Source: Prorocentrum cordatum (lineage: Eukaryota > Sar > Dinophyceae > Prorocentrales > Prorocentraceae). Taken from it: a stretch of 64,000 nucleotides of DNA. The DNA is taken from positions 21,582 to 85,581 of the forward strand of contig CAUYUJ010019591.1 in assembly GCA_963575745.1 (NCBI GenBank). Direction: 5' to 3'. A program made the position numbers and the translations under genes. Below, one piece after another: positions 39,354-51,812 of the stretch (its first letter is position 1; every line of letters starts with the position of its first letter). Under the pieces are notes generated by a model. It was not told the DNA's origin, did not search any database, and saw only the letters and a list, made by a program, of their open reading frames with translations.

Positions 39354-41085
39354 TTATAAACCATGGTGCGCTATTGCCTCCTGCAGCCACGTGTAAACTT
39401 GCAGCTTCGCTTGTTCCTCCGACCGCATCCTGCCAAACGTCGCTGAATGCGACTTGCTGCCCCTGTATTCGAGGCCATGCGGTAGCTTTGCAACCCAGTA
39501 GGGCGAGCGCATCAGCGGCTCGACCAAACAAAATTGACACGCCAGCGGAACGCGGCTGAAATCGTGAGCGCGAGCGCCAACGGCAACGCTGGCAGCTGGC
39601 TCGGGTGGAGTGTCTGGCCCTGGAGGGGCTGACACACTTGGTGAAACTGGCGGCTCAGGGCCAGGGCCAGATCCCGCCACAGGCATCGCCAACTCTGGAG
39701 AAGCAGGCGGGTCGGGCAACGCAGGCGGGCCAACCCCTAGACAATCGGCAGATTGATCCCAAGGAATGAACACTGGGCCGTCCGAGTTTTCCTCGTCAGA
39801 GGTTAGGAGCGTAGGGTGGCGGACCTGCCCCTGGTCACCGTTGGGACTAAAAATGCCCCCAGGCGGCGACTGTCCACACACGCCCTTCACTGGTGACAGG
39901 AAGGGGCTCGGCGGAGACGGTGAGGGCGCTCGGGGGCGCTTGCTAGCTTGGCTGCTCACGGGCGGGCTCTTCTTTCGCACTCTCCTCGGCGGCCGAGATG
40001 CAACCTTCGCGTCGGCATGCAGCTTCAGCTGCTCGACACCGCGGTCATCCTCTTCCTCGCCCAGCGCCTGCCCCGCGGGGCAAGCCCCGAGTAGATAATC
40101 AACCTCCTTGCTGGCCAGTTCAACCAATTCGGGGCGCGCTTCTGCTCGAAGCTGTTCGGTTACAACTCCGTCGTGCAAACCAGGGTCAGAGGCATCGCTG
40201 TCTACATCGTCTTGATCACGTGCGTCCCCATCGTCTGGCTGTCTGAGCTTTTCCGCTCTCCTCTGGCACCTTTTCTCGATCAATGCTTTCACTGCTGATA
40301 TGGCTGCCTGTCTCTCTGGCTCTGTAGCGTCACTGGCATTGACAACCGACGTTGCCACGTCGATGTGCGACGCCCCACTGGGCACCTTTATATCTAGCAA
40401 GTGTTTTGCAATGCTTTTGAGCAGCGGTGCAGGCCAGAGCGAAAAATAATTGCGAATTGCGTATCGGAGCACGCCAAATGCCTCCCCCACGCGGAAACGA
40501 ACCCTGGATTCATCGCCTTCTACGTGAAAGCCAAGTTCGACGTCCCAACAGATGAAATAGTCAACCGATGGCGGAGCTGTTACCTTGACCCGCTCAGGGC
40601 CGAAACCAAACCTCAGTATACCTTCGGACTCTTCGACCATCTCCAACAATAACAAGCCCTTCGGCGCCACTTGAAGGATGTAGTAGTAGTTCAGTTCGGA
40701 GTCCGACACATTGTATGAACCTTGTACAGCGAGGACAACCACAAAAACTTCAATGATCGCTGTCAGCGGATAACAACACTTTGAACAGAAATGCTTGGTT
40801 CAATTCGAACTTGCCAGGGCTTGTTGACCTCCATTTAGAACGAGCGTTCACCAGCCCATCGACGTCAAAGGTGAGCAAAGATGTTGCATTCGTGGAGCCT
40901 CCAAAAGTATGCTTATCTAGTGCAAGCGAATCTGACATGGACGCGACATCCTCGGGCGACAGGTCAATGTGGGCAGAATGAGGGTACCTGTGCTTCAGAG
41001 TAGCGATCCCTAGAGCCATGAGAGATGCGTCGCAGCGGCTCTTGTGGCGAGCCGCCCGCGACTCGTTGTCCCTCGCGTCGTTGAA
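39354..41085 (-). pseudogene. Multicopy-family gene, C-terminal part, with a frame break near 40.76 kb
   Basis: An exon-like block begins after a pyrimidine tract ending CTCTCCCCAG at about 41086 (LYFNDARDNESRAARHKSRC) and stays open to a TGA at 40750. One base out of phase, the next frame continues as AIIEVFVVVLAVQGSYNV and runs 462 codons to 39354. That part has a globular N-terminal half, a Pro/Ser/Asp-rich disordered middle (SPFLSPVKGV, then DEENSDGPVF) and a C-terminal module CQFCLVEPLMRSPYW...YRGSKSHSATFGRMRS ending in a helix. The last module loosely resembles the end of the 58.2-60.4 kb protein (CXXXR-like pattern before a Leu-rich helix). I recall such proteins as multicopy in dinoflagellates. 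Function unknown. Confidence 0.5.
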
Positions 41086-41339
41086 ATACAACTGGGGAGA
41101 GACGGGCATGCAAACCGCAGAGGGCATTGCGCGCGCGTGCGCTTGCGCACAGACGCACTCATTGCAAGAACGACGCAACGGGCCCCTACGGCACCCCACA
41201 AAACGCCACGCATAGATGCATGAGGCAGCCACGATATGACACGAGTGCCACAATACGTACACCGAGCGTTACAGTGTTGAATAAACATTGGCATGTGACG
41301 GCTCAGAAGCTCATAGAACGCACAAGTGTACTCACAACG

Positions 41340-41998
41340 CTACAAGCATGAGAACGCGCACGGCAAGCGTGCGCTCACATAATGCTGCGCCCGCGCTACA
41401 CGCGTGGAGGATCCATCGCAATAGCAAACCAGAAGTAAAAACAACAGGAGACGCGCCGCCTCCAGCGATAGACTGCTACCCATATGCTCAAATAGAGAAC
41501 GTATGTATTGCTCCAGGCGGTCAGTCATGCGATACCCACTTGCCTGCAACATAATGAACGGCTCTCGAAAAACAACTGCTTCTCTGATAAACAACGTTTT
41601 GGCGAGTTCCGCGTGCACAGGGCTTTGCGAACGCTCTAGGAAAAGCACGAGATCCCACACCTGCTGCGCATGGTCGATCGTCCTCTGCCGCGTTTCGTCG
41701 GAATCTGCCAGAGCACCCGCCCACGCCCATGGGAATGTTGAAGGAGTGAGAAATACCCAACCAGCTGCCTGCAGTGCACAAGTGCCTGCCTGACATGCGT
41801 TACCAGGAGTAATTGCAGCTCGTCTGGGTCATCATTAGATGCAACCGCGCCATCTAGTGCAATGGGGAAAAATTCGACAGTCTCTGTCAGCCCGATGTAC
41901 ACGAACGTAGAGCACAGCTGCAACGCGTCAGAAAGCGCAGGCATGACCATGCTTCGCACCCACTCCTGGGAGAAAAGGCACCAAACCGCGAACGCCAA
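41340..41998 (-). pseudogene. Upstream exons of the 39.4-41.1 kb gene, probably
   Basis: Two overlapping minus-strand frames look coding. One reads VWCLFSQEWVRSMVMPALSD...YIGLTETVEFFPIALDG (41998 to about 41720). The other reads DETRQRTIDHAQQVWDLVLF...MLQASGYRMTDRLEQYIRSL (about 41715 to 41470), ending at CATATGGGTAGC, a plausible GT donor. They are one base out of phase near 41720. Together with the 41086 acceptor they suggest a ~390-bp intron and a gene starting near or before 42.0 kb. Frame break or missed intron cannot be decided. Confidence 0.4.
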
Positions 41999-42188
41999 AA
42001 CAGCGCCCCGTCATCTATTGAACCCTTCGGAAAAAAAAACAAAACCAAAAAAAAAAAACAGCCCACGCCAACTCCGCCACCGTGCCTCGAGGCGCGAAAC
42101 GGAGTTGCATCCAGGCGCCTGGTGCTCTCTGTCTTGAGTCCTGTGCTCAAGGCTGATGAAGGCTGTGACCCCAAATTTCTACATGCTT
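41999..42188. other. No gene seen
   Basis: Contains an A-rich run (42030-42060) typical of low-complexity DNA here. Confidence 0.5.
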
Positions 42189-42220
42189 GACGCTTCGCGT
42201 ACCTTCACCAGCCCATTTAA
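42189..42220 (+). repeat. Dispersed GACGCTTCGCG motif, copy c
   Basis: TTGACGCTTCGCGTACC...CACCAGCCCATTT, close to consensus. Confidence 0.7.
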
Positions 42221-42259
42221 AGGAGATGCCCAGGCGAGTTGCCTTGGACTGAGAGTGCT

Positions 42260-42545
42260 CGTTAAACGCACATCTGCCTCTATGAAACACTACACGAATG
42301 CACAACGCTTATACACTACTCTAATACACTACCTGCATACATCACACACATGCACCACACTATTTCACACTGCCCCAAATAGACTACGCTAGTACGCTCC
42401 GCTAGTGCACTTCGTTAATGCACTACGCCAGTACGCTACACGAGGACGCTACAATGATACATTACACAACAACTCCCCGCGGATTTGCTATACCGACGTA
42501 CTACGCCAATTCACTGCATAATACAGCATCAAATGCACTACGTTG
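42260..42545. repeat. CACTACGC-type degenerate repeat
   Basis: Units of about 10-12 bp such as TACACTACGCTAG. The complementary unit type (TAGTGTAGTG) dominates after 42880, so the two arrays face each other. Confidence 0.7.
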
Positions 42546-42780
42546 TGTTGCACGGTTCCAAGAGGTCTTCAGAGAGCCCAAGATAACCGTGAAGTCACGG
42601 GGCTTCCCAAAGGAAACACCAAATATTATGTCAAAACCAATCAAACACTTGATGGGCATCAATACCAATTGTCGTCCCACCTTTTCGCTTCCGGTGGCTT
42701 CCCGAGACCTCAGGGTTGCCTATAGGTAGCCAAAGCGAGCCCCAAGAGAGGGCCCAGAGAGCCCCAAGACGGTCCCAGTG
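42546..42780. other. Spacer with CCAAGA-type units
   Basis: Separates the two oppositely oriented arrays. No gene. Confidence 0.5.
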
Positions 42781-43820
42781 TCGTGTACTAAATATCGTGT
42801 GGTAAGTGTTGCGTATTCAACTTTGCGTTTTCCGTGTCGTGTATTTTGCGTCGGATATTAAGTATGGTGTAACGGTAAAGTATTGGAGGTTGTGTTGGCG
42901 TAGTGTATGCGTGCAGTGTATTAGCCTAGTGTATGAATGTAGTGTACTAGTGTAGTGGGCCTTGCGCTGTATTAGTATGGTGTGTTGGTATGGTGTGCCA
43001 GAAGAGTGTACCAGTATCAGTATAGAGTCACCAGAGTCGTGCATTCGTTTAGCGCCTTGAGTGGCAACCCGTTTGGTGTAGCAGATTGAGAAGTCTCTCT
43101 AGATTGATAAATTTCGGGAAATATATGTAGTGTGGTACATGTTGTGCCATATATTCAGTGTAGCGCATGTCGAGTAGCATCTTACGTGTCGCACATTTGG
43201 TGACGTGCATTACATGTAATGTGTTATTAACTCTACGGTACGAAGTCTGATGTATTAACCACCGTATATGAAATCTAGTGTATCATTTGTTATGTATAAA
43301 GTGTCGCATCCTAAGTATGCATCGTGCCATTTGTGTGGTGTTGTTAAATGTCGTAACTTGCGTGTCGCGTCTTGCATGTTGTGTATTAAAATACCGTGTG
43401 CGAAGTGTCGTTTGCAGCTTGCCGTGTGTAAAGCGTCGCGTTTAAACCGTTGCGTATATTAGATGGTGCGTACTGAACGACGTACACCCATTGCCACATG
43501 CGATTCGTCGTGCATTGAGCCTTGCAAAGTCTTGTGTATTAAGTGCAGCGTGTCAAGTTTGGTTGAGTGTTGTGCATGCATACAGCGTCGTGCCTCAAGC
43601 CTGGACTATGAGTAAAGCGTCGTGCTGTACAACTCGTGCATAAGATGTCGCGTATCAGCTGTCGCGCAGGGTCGCGCATAACCGCGCATGAACTGTAGGG
43701 TACCAAATGTCGTGAAGTAAGGGTTACATTTTAGTGGCCACGTATTATCGCGCATTAAGTAATGCGCATGACATGCCGCGCGCTGAATGTAACGTAAAGT
43801 GTGCTAGTATGGGGTAACGC
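42781..43820. repeat. GTGTAGTGTATT / GTGTCGCGTATT degenerate repeat
   Basis: About 1 kb of loosely periodic (about 10-13 bp) GTGT, GTCG and ATTAAG words. No coding frame. Confidence 0.7.
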
Positions 43821-44310
43821 ATTTGCGCTTTTTTTTTTTTGTGTCTCGGTTTTTTTGATGATTCTTTTTTCTTCGTCTTCTGTGTTTCCTTTGCTTTTTT
43901 TGTGTTGCATTGATGTTCTTTGGTTTTTCCATTTTTCTTTTCTATTTTTTGTTGTCCTTCTTTTTGTGGTTGTGTGTGCTTTGTGGTTTCTTGATGACAT
44001 TTTTTTGCATTCTTTTTTGTCCTCACAGCATTCGTATGACGTGTCAGCGTCGTGCATCAGCGTAGACGTGTCGCGCGCATTAAAGGTCGCGCGTTAATAA
44101 TGGCGCATTAAACATCGGGCATTGATTAAGTGTCACGCAGTGTGGGATAGTGCATCCGCGCGGTGTATCGGTATGATGCATTCGTGTGATTCATGCGTGC
44201 GGTGGAATCATGTAGTGTCGTGTGCTAGTGTCGTGCATGTGTGTAGCGTATGTATTGCATGGGCTGAAAAGTATGTATGTGCCGCGTGTATTATCAAGTT
44301 TGTCTGCGTG
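43821..44310. repeat. T-rich tract and continuation of the GTGTCGTG repeat
   Basis: A TTTTTTC/TTTCTTT-rich tract (43828-44015) interrupts the repeat, which resumes to about 44300. Confidence 0.6.
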
Positions 44311-44439
44311 GTTTAGAACACCCGATACTTTGGCAAGATAGCCGTTGTAGCATCCCGCGCAGCAGCGCGTCGCGCAACAGACGAACACCACGCGAGGGGG
44401 CTCAAGAGGGGCCCGCGATTTGGCACCTGAACGCGGGCC

Positions 44440-44760
44440 TCCCTTTTTTTCTTGAAGAGAATTTTTTTTTTAGTTATTTTTTACTTAGTCTTTTATATTA
44501 GGTAGTTTTTTTGGTGTAGTATTTTTTTTTTTTTGTTTTTTTTTTTTATTTTATTTTTTCTATTAGTTTTTTTGTTTTTTATTTTTTTTAGAGGTATGGT
44601 TTTTTTTTTGTCCTTTTATTATTCTTAGTGTGATTAGAATTTTTTATTTATTTTCTTTTAATTATTATTTTTTCTTCTTTTATATTTTTTTCTTATTAGG
44701 TTCTTCTTATTTTTTTGAGCTTTTCTGTTCTATAGTTTTATGTGTTTTGTATTTAGTAGA
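44440..44760. repeat. AT-rich, T-dominated tract
   Basis: About 320 bp of mostly T with A and G interruptions, in sharp contrast to the GC-rich surroundings. Confidence 0.9.
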
Positions 44761-46870
44761 GGAGCCTTGGAATGGCCCCAAGTGGCCCCAGGAGGGCCCC
44801 AAGACGGCCCCGAGAGGACCTTAAGAGAGCCAGCTTGCCGTCAAGAGGGCGACCTTCGTTCAGAACGAGGCGGTCTTGTCGGGGCCGCTCAGAAGCCGCG
44901 GGAACGCCCCTAAAAGTCACCAAGCGGGCACCAGGATTTGCCCAGGAGGGCCTTGAGAGGGGCCCGAATAATACCCTTTTGCTGTCAAGAGGGCGGCCGT
45001 TGTCCTGGACAGTAGGGGGTTCATCCCGCGGCCCTCTCGGCGCCCCCTGAAGGCTCCTTCAAAGCCCACATTGGCTCCTGAGATGGGGCCCGAGAGGGTC
45101 CCGAGGAGATCCCAGGAAGGCCTTAGGACGGCCCCGAAGGGCATCAAGATGGCCGTCTTGATGCCAGTATCGCGGCCCTCGTCCTCGACAGCAGGGTGCC
45201 CATCTTGGGAACGCCCTTGAAACGGTGCCAAAATATGCACCAAGGTTGGCCTAGAGGGAGGGGGGTGGGGGGAGGGGGTGAGTGGAGCGCCCAGAGCGCC
45301 ACCTTGCTGCCAATGGCGGTCCTCGGCGTTGGCAGCAGGGGCGCATCTTGGTGCCACGTTTGGAACCTTCCTGGGCCCCCTTAGGAGATTCTTGCGACCC
45401 TTTATTACCCCCGCTCTCGGGGCCCTCGAGGCTGCGTCGCAGCCTCGAGAGCACCCCGAGAGGCCGCCAGGGACGCGATACCATCATGACGAGCATGTAC
45501 CCAGCAAGTTGGTGGGGTGTCAGAGCCATTGCAAGGCGTCGCAAGGCAGTTTCCATGACATTGTCGGGTTTCGGATGTATAGACACGGTCGTTTTGCAAT
45601 GTGATGTTGGTGTCTGCTTTGCGGGGTATTGCAGGGTCGGTTTGCACGGCATCGCAGGGCAGCGCAAGGTCCGCGCGAAATGTTTGCATTCATTTCTGCG
45701 GGGCATCGCATGGGTTGTTGCGAAACCCAGGGGGGTGCAGGGATAGGTTTAACATGGCTTGGAACATAGAGTACCGAACTCTCTAAACCATACGCCCAGC
45801 AGGCTGGTGAACTGTTTCCGCGCGCGCCCGCGCGCTCGCGGGCTCGGCCGCACGGATATTCAAGAGGCCGAATGGCACCGAGCATGGCCGAGAGAAGGGC
45901 GGGGCCCACAACCGCCCAGGCCCGAGAGGCCTCCGAGATTGCCCGAGACCGCTCCACCACGTCCAACAGAACCCCAATATTGCCCACGAAGCTTCCGAGA
46001 GGCAACTGGACAGCTCCAAAAAGCCCATCAAAAGGGCACCAGCATGGCACTATCAGGTATTTCCTTTGCGCTTGCCTGTCCCGCCAGCCCCCTGGGCGCA
46101 GGTGGTCTAGGGCGCTTCATGTTATAACCCCCTTCCTTCCCCTGCTCGGGGGGCAAGCCCGCCCCCCCCCCCTCCCCCGCTGCTTCTAGGCGGGCTCCCC
46201 CGCGAGGGGTCAGAGCGTCCAACATGGCCCACGCTAGCTTCAAGAGGGCTTTAGCTAGCCCGAAATGTCCTGAGATCGCCCAATATCTACATCAACATGG
46301 CGCACGATAGCCTCCAACGCGTACCCAAGAGGCCTTGACACGGCCCCAAGAAGGTGTCAAGTGCCTTCCGAGCCCTCCAAAGACACCCCAAGCGACCAAC
46401 ATGGCTTCAAGGCTTAAGGAAAATCAAAGTGGTTTGCCTTTTCGTTTTTGTTCGCGTCCGATTGGCTCTTGAGGCGTCAAGATGGCTCCAGGGTGGCACA
46501 ACACAGCCCCAAGAGAGGCCCAAGAGGGCCCCTCGACGACCCCAAAAGCGCCCAGGGGTGCCCCAAAAGCGGCCCAAGATGACCCCAATGCGCCTGCGTT
46601 TGGTTTCCGACGGGGAGGGGAATGACGCAAATTTTAAGACCAACCTCTGGGTGAGCAAAGTGTCTCCACACGGCCCCAAGAAGCACCCCAGAACCCTCAA
46701 ACGAGCCCCAATAGGGCCCCACGACCCCCCCCCTCAAAAAAAAAAAGAAGAGAGCCTCAAGAGAGCCCCACAAGATCCCCAAGAGAGCCCCAACAGAGCC
46801 CCACGGGGAGCGCGAGAAAATCCGTAATATGGCCCCAAGCGCTCCCCATTAACACCTCGCAAGAATATGC
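44761..46870. repeat. CCCCAAGAGGGCC-type repeat field
   Basis: Loosely periodic CCCCAAGAGG units over most of 44.76-45.25 and 46.2-46.85 kb, with a GTTGCAAGGC-type array at 45.52-45.72 and unstructured spacers. A near-duplicate phrase CGTCAAGAGGGC...CGNCCTTCGT occurs at 44839 and 44984. No gene supported. Confidence 0.65.
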
Positions 46871-47105
46871 GCCCAAACTTGGATTGCTCATCCTTCTTGT
46901 CAGTGTCCTTTTCTTCCGACCTCCTTTCCGCTTCACCCCTCATCATCACACCCCTCGTGCCGCATACAATCGAAACACTTGCATCCGCGGCGGCTTCGCG
47001 GGATGTGGGGAGGGGGTTGAGCACATGTACGAAGGGACCACCATAGAATATAACACCTGATCTTACGACGGATTCAAATGGAGAGGGGGTCGAGCGGGAC
47101 GGCTT
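46871..47105. other. No gene seen
   Basis: Unstructured spacer before a T-rich tract. Confidence 0.5.
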
Positions 47106-47126
47106 GGTGCATTGACTTTAATTCTT

Positions 47127-47164
<38 letters not shown>

Positions 47165-47375
47165 TTTTTTTTTTTGTTTTCTTTTTTTTTTCACCTTTTT
47201 TATTTTTTTTATTTTTTTTCTTTTTTTTTTTTTTTTTTTGTATTCATTTTTTTTTTTTTTTTCTGTTTTTTTTTATTTTTTTTTTTTGTTTTTTTTATTT
47301 TTTTTCTTTTATTTTTTTTCTTTGTTTTTTTTTCTTTTTTGTTTTTTCTTGTTTTTTTTTTTTCAATTTGGGAGC
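47106..47375. repeat. Poly-T-rich tract
   Basis: About 250 bp of T with sparse A, C and G. The Phe-rich ORFs are shadows. Confidence 0.95.
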
Positions 47376-47464
47376 CAGTTGTGGCCCTTATTTTTGCTGA
47401 ATGCGGCCGCGCAACTGCATGCGTCCAGCAGTTCTTGATGTACCCGCTCCCGTGCTGGTCGTTT

Positions 47465-47498
47465 CTAGATGGGTTGGTTGGGGCAAGCGAAGCGTCAA
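47465..47498 (-). repeat. Dispersed GACGCTTCGCG motif, copy d
   Basis: Plus strand CTAGATGGGTTGG...GGCAAGCGAAGCGTC. Preceded by TCGTTT, as is copy e. Confidence 0.7.
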
Positions 47499-48876
47499 AA
47501 AGGTGATGGGGCCCTCGCCTCCTCGAGCTTCCGACGCTCCAAGACGGACCGCGAGGTCATAGAGACCGTGGCAAGGTGACGCAGCATGCCCCTATGAGAA
47601 CACAGGAGACGGCCCAAGCACCATAACGGCCCAAGAAGCGCCGACGACTGCTCAAGAGAGCCCCAAGGGAACCCCAACAGAGGCCCATGAGTGAGAGGGA
47701 TCACAAACCAACACGTTGAAACTCCCGTCTCAGAAAGCCCCCAGGACGCCCAAAGAGGCGCCCACGAGACCCCAAGAGGCAATCAAAAAGCCACACACAG
47801 CCCAAACTAAGTCCCAACATTATGCCCCATGCCTCAAAACTGTCTCCAAGAGGCCCCCGACGGGCTGTTGCAATACGTTAGCGGGCAGCCAAACCCAGAC
47901 ACGGTGGCGGGACAGGCCGAAGGCCGTCAGGTATACAGGATGGCGAGGTAAAGCGCACGCTGACAGGCACGCGAGTGCCAAGGTGAAGGCAGGGAAGAGA
48001 ATATGCGAGGGGCTGAGACAAAAGAAGTGCGGGGGGGGGGTATCGCGACCGCAATGCTTCAGTCAAAGCGAGAACCCAACGCAGAAGGGTCGGCAATGGC
48101 TTGGCGCTGTGTAGAGCAGAGCAGCACCACATGTATTCGGATGGCGAAACGCTACGCGGTCCTGGACAGAAGGGGGCATTGTCGAGAGGAGTGCCGACGA
48201 CCCGATCAGACGAGCTTAGCGATATAAAAATGCCCTCGGTAGACCTGATAATGGAGCAGGGAGCGGTGGGGGGTAAGGTAATGCCGCGTCGCGAAGCGCA
48301 GAGTGTAATGAATGGACGTGGGTCGGAGTAGCGCCACACAGAATAAAGCGGACAGAGGGGGGCCCAACACATAATACATTTACGCAGCGATGTACATATA
48401 TGAGGGTGTATACACACGCGTCAAGGTCGACGGCACTTGAGTCGGCATCACTCGTTGCGCTGTACCTCCTGTGAGTGATAATGCAAGGCCTCTGGGCGCA
48501 GGCGGTCTCAAGCGTTGGACATCCAAGCCCCGTGCTTCCCCTTCGGGGGAAGGCGCGCCCCGCCCCCCTCCCCCCTCCCGACCCCCTCCCCTGGCTCTGG
48601 GCGGGGTGCCCCGCTATCGACCAGAGCGCCCTAGATGGCCCAAGGTGGCTCCAAGGGGGCCTAGAAGAGACCGCGATGACCTCCAAGATGGCTCAAGATA
48701 GCGCAAAATCGTCCAATGTGGCTCCTGTTACGCACCAAGATGCACCAAGACCGCCCAAAGACGACTAAGACGACACCCAGATCCCCCATCCATCCAGACT
48801 TCATCACCTGTCGGCTATGCATTATTTCACTCGGCTTGGTTGTCCCCTCCTTTGCGCCAGCGTCCCCGTGATTACT
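47499..48876. other. CCAAGA-type repeats and spacers, no gene
   Basis: Repeat units at 47.55-47.86 and 48.6-48.77 kb. Between them is unstructured DNA with short overlapping ORFs and no motif. Confidence 0.5.
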
Positions 48877-50328
48877 TCAACTCGCTTGGGCGTCGTTTCT
48901 GGATGAACTGGCGGGGATGCATGCGCGAAGCGCCACGGCGAACACGCAGGTCGATCTCGCGAGAACCCTTGTAGGCCAACATTGCGATTTAAAGCCCGTC
49001 TCCTGAAGGTCCGACCACAGGACGTGAAACCGCAGAGTGCGCCCTGGCTTCAAATGATGCTCGATAAACTCTTTGTGGTGGGTGCGAATCCTTCGGAACG
49101 TCTCAAGCTGGGAACGGAGCATATTTTGGTTAAAGCTGGACATAAGTATTGACAACACAGTCTGCTTGAAACAAAATTCTTTGCGCGAGTCATCGTCGTC
49201 CCTGTCTGGTGTGTCGACGGAGCTCCTCTTGGCTATTACCCAGGGGTCCACCCCAGCAATATAGAACTGCATTATCAAGGCTGCGAGTAGAGTGTGCCAC
49301 ATTTTGTCGAGGTGCAAATCTGCGTCCCATTTTGTCCACCACCTTCGCGTTTCCACTCGTTGTCCTGCGCCCGATGCTGAAAATGATTGCAACAATCTAG
49401 TCATCACCTTATTGTCGTGCAGAGATTCATCGACGCTCAAGCCATGATCCCTAGCGATGGCGGGCGCAAAATCATGTATAATTGGATGGCGTAGGCCCAG
49501 CTTCTGCACCAGAGCGATCGTTTCCTTTGCCTCTCGCCAAAATCTGCCTGAGCCGTATGGCGCACGCCTGTATTTGTGCACCAGAAGCACGTCCATTGCA
49601 GCTTGGATGCCCTGCTTGACCCCTCGCATGCTGTGCACGTACAAATTACTGATCCGATGGGGTGGATCTCGGAAAAACATGCAGCGCAGGCCACAATACA
49701 CTAGCCACCACCACAAACTATACCCAATTGACCCCTCGTCCGCCAAGAAGACAAGAGAACGGACTGCCCCCTTGCCAACTTCCCATAGAGCTGGGTCCAG
49801 CACCCACGTGGACTGTCCTGTGCGCGCGTCCCAATTGTAGAACTGGCGTACATTGTCGTCCCACGCGCGCAACGTGCGCGGTCGCGGAAGATCTCGACAC
49901 AACGGGACCCATACGCGAGCGTTCTCTTAGGGGAACACTTGGAACATTGCCGACACAACAGCGCAACACAACACTTTTGTAGCCATCCCAGCAGGTTTTT
50001 TCAACGACTTTCCACGAGTTCCCTGTTTTTGCACAGCTTTGTTGAGGTTTGCGACTGCTTGAGAAACGTCAAGCGTAGCTGTTTGATCTGGTAACACCTG
50101 CAGCGGGAGAGCACTGAACACGCCGTTGCTATGAGACTGGATGGCAAGGACTTCTCTGCACGCAACCCTGGACGCATCAAACGCAACGATGTCAGACGTG
50201 ACGGCAACGTTATCCCGCAGTGTCGCTTCCACTGCGGCCTTGTGGTGTAGCCTAGACTTGAGCAAATACATCATGACCATCTTTCTCACCACCATCCTTT
50301 GGTAAAATCTGTAATGGTCGCGGTACGC
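48877..50328 (-). pseudogene. Multicopy-family gene exon with in-frame TAA and a WW-like segment
   Basis: A frame opens after CTGTGCACAG (an acceptor-like site at about 50329) with EVAYRDHYRFYQRMVVRKMV and stays open to 48877, except for a single TAA at 49927-49929. The eight codons after it join the downstream ORF in the same frame, giving about 480 residues. After the stop comes RAWDDNVRQFYNWDARTGQS followed by TWVLDP, which has the Trp, aromatic pair, Thr-Gly and Trp-Pro spacing of a WW domain. Then come LADEGSIGYSLWWWLVYCGL, DPPHRISNLYVHSMRGV and YRRAPYGSGRFWREAKE. I recall this second part as a highly repeated dinoflagellate family. The last 25 residues come from dispersed motif copy e. 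Function unknown. Confidence 0.55.
48899..48934 (-). repeat. Dispersed GACGCTTCGCG motif, copy e
   Basis: Plus strand CTGGATGAACTGGCGGGG...GCGCGAAGCGCC. It overlaps the 3' end of the reading frame above, so it supplies the protein's last residues. Confidence 0.6.
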
Positions 50329-51812
50329 AACTTCCTGTGCACAGCACTACCCGACGCCATTGCTTGACAATGAAAGGACAGCGGGCGCAAGCAAGAACGA
50401 GCGGTGGCACGCATGCGCTATGCTCATTGCGCGATGCTCCTGCACGCACCACACTCTATAGAACAATGCACGCACGCACGCAAACTTTGGCACTACACCT
50501 GCGTTGCGTTGCATGGGCCACCGACGACGCCACAGCAACAATAAACGCACTTGCTAGCTGTCAGCTGCACCAAAATCAGCACCACGAAGACTCTTGCAAA
50601 TAATGCGAGGGCGGCCCCGACAATCAACTGCAGATGCAAGGCCCCAACCCCTGCCCCCTTACTATTGTGCCACCTACTATTACGACTACTACGATTGCAC
50701 CAGTAACGATTCCATTGTCTATCAGTTCCTACTCCATTTGACGCGTTGCTATTATGATGTTGTGTTGCACTACCCTACTCTAGTCTACCCAGCGCTCCGC
50801 GTCTCGACTCTGTGCCGCGCTGGTTTAACGCGATCGAACCTAGTTGTTCTGCAATCCAAGCTGCACTGCGCCAGTTAACACACATCTATCTAGCTTCATC
50901 TACGCTACTCGACACGACTCGATTAGTAAATAGGTTATTTCATTACAAATGTTATAGTCATCTTTGTTCGTTGCGCAATTCGAAGCGACGATATTCTACT
51001 CTTGTTTACAATGGCGTATAGTGTACATCACCACTACTACCACCACCGTTGCCATATTCTATCTGCACAGTCATCCTACCCCTGTCATGCTCGAACACAC
51101 ACAACTCTGCGACACTCTAGGTTGTACTAGTCGGGTATGCAATATGCCTTGGTGTGCCCCATGCTACACTACACCGATGGATGCTAATGCCGATGCGGCA
51201 ATGTGCGTGTTACTGGCATGTTGCTGTTAATATGCGCCTCTCCGAGCCGCGGTACACTGATCGCGGTCGCCTTTACGCTGTCACATGTCTTTATTTAGCC
51301 TTCTGCCACGGGCCCGCCTGAGGCCTCACTGGAAAACACCATCATAGTCAAGATAACCATGAATCAATGCAAAAACTGCGTGGGCAAACTAGGGGGCAAT
51401 GCAACGCACACGTACAGCAATGTGCACCGATATAAACCACATCGGGAACTTGCAAGTGAGCGTCAATACGCCAAGGTGAACATGGCCGCGCAACGCCAGA
51501 CCCGAGACATTCCTGTGATCGCACGCAGTGGGGCAGTGTTGCTAAGAGTGGGCTGGGCCTCTTTAGGCCAGCCTATTCGGCGCACAACGGGAGAACGCCA
51601 CTGTTCTGACATGTCGGCACCAATTGCGTGCGCCAATCGCCGCAGTCAGCGGCTGGCCCGATCACGCGGATCAAGCGCCGAAGAACGACACGAAACGCGC
51701 GACATCACAATTATGTCCGACAGTTGCCAAGCACTGGAGGCGCATACTCATGTCAACCCCCGCGCCCGTTGCATTGCTTCCCCATTGCGATGCCAACTCA
51801 TCTGGTCGCCCG
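50329..51812. other. Probable intron or intergenic DNA, no gene seen
   Basis: If the minus-strand ORFs at 52.6 and 50.3 kb belong to one gene, this is an intron. It contains a degenerate CTACTACGA/CGACTCTAC-type repeat at 50.65-51.2 kb. No other feature. Confidence 0.4.

Noticed and set aside
47112-47506. Phe-rich ORFs
   Set aside because: Translation of a poly-T tract.
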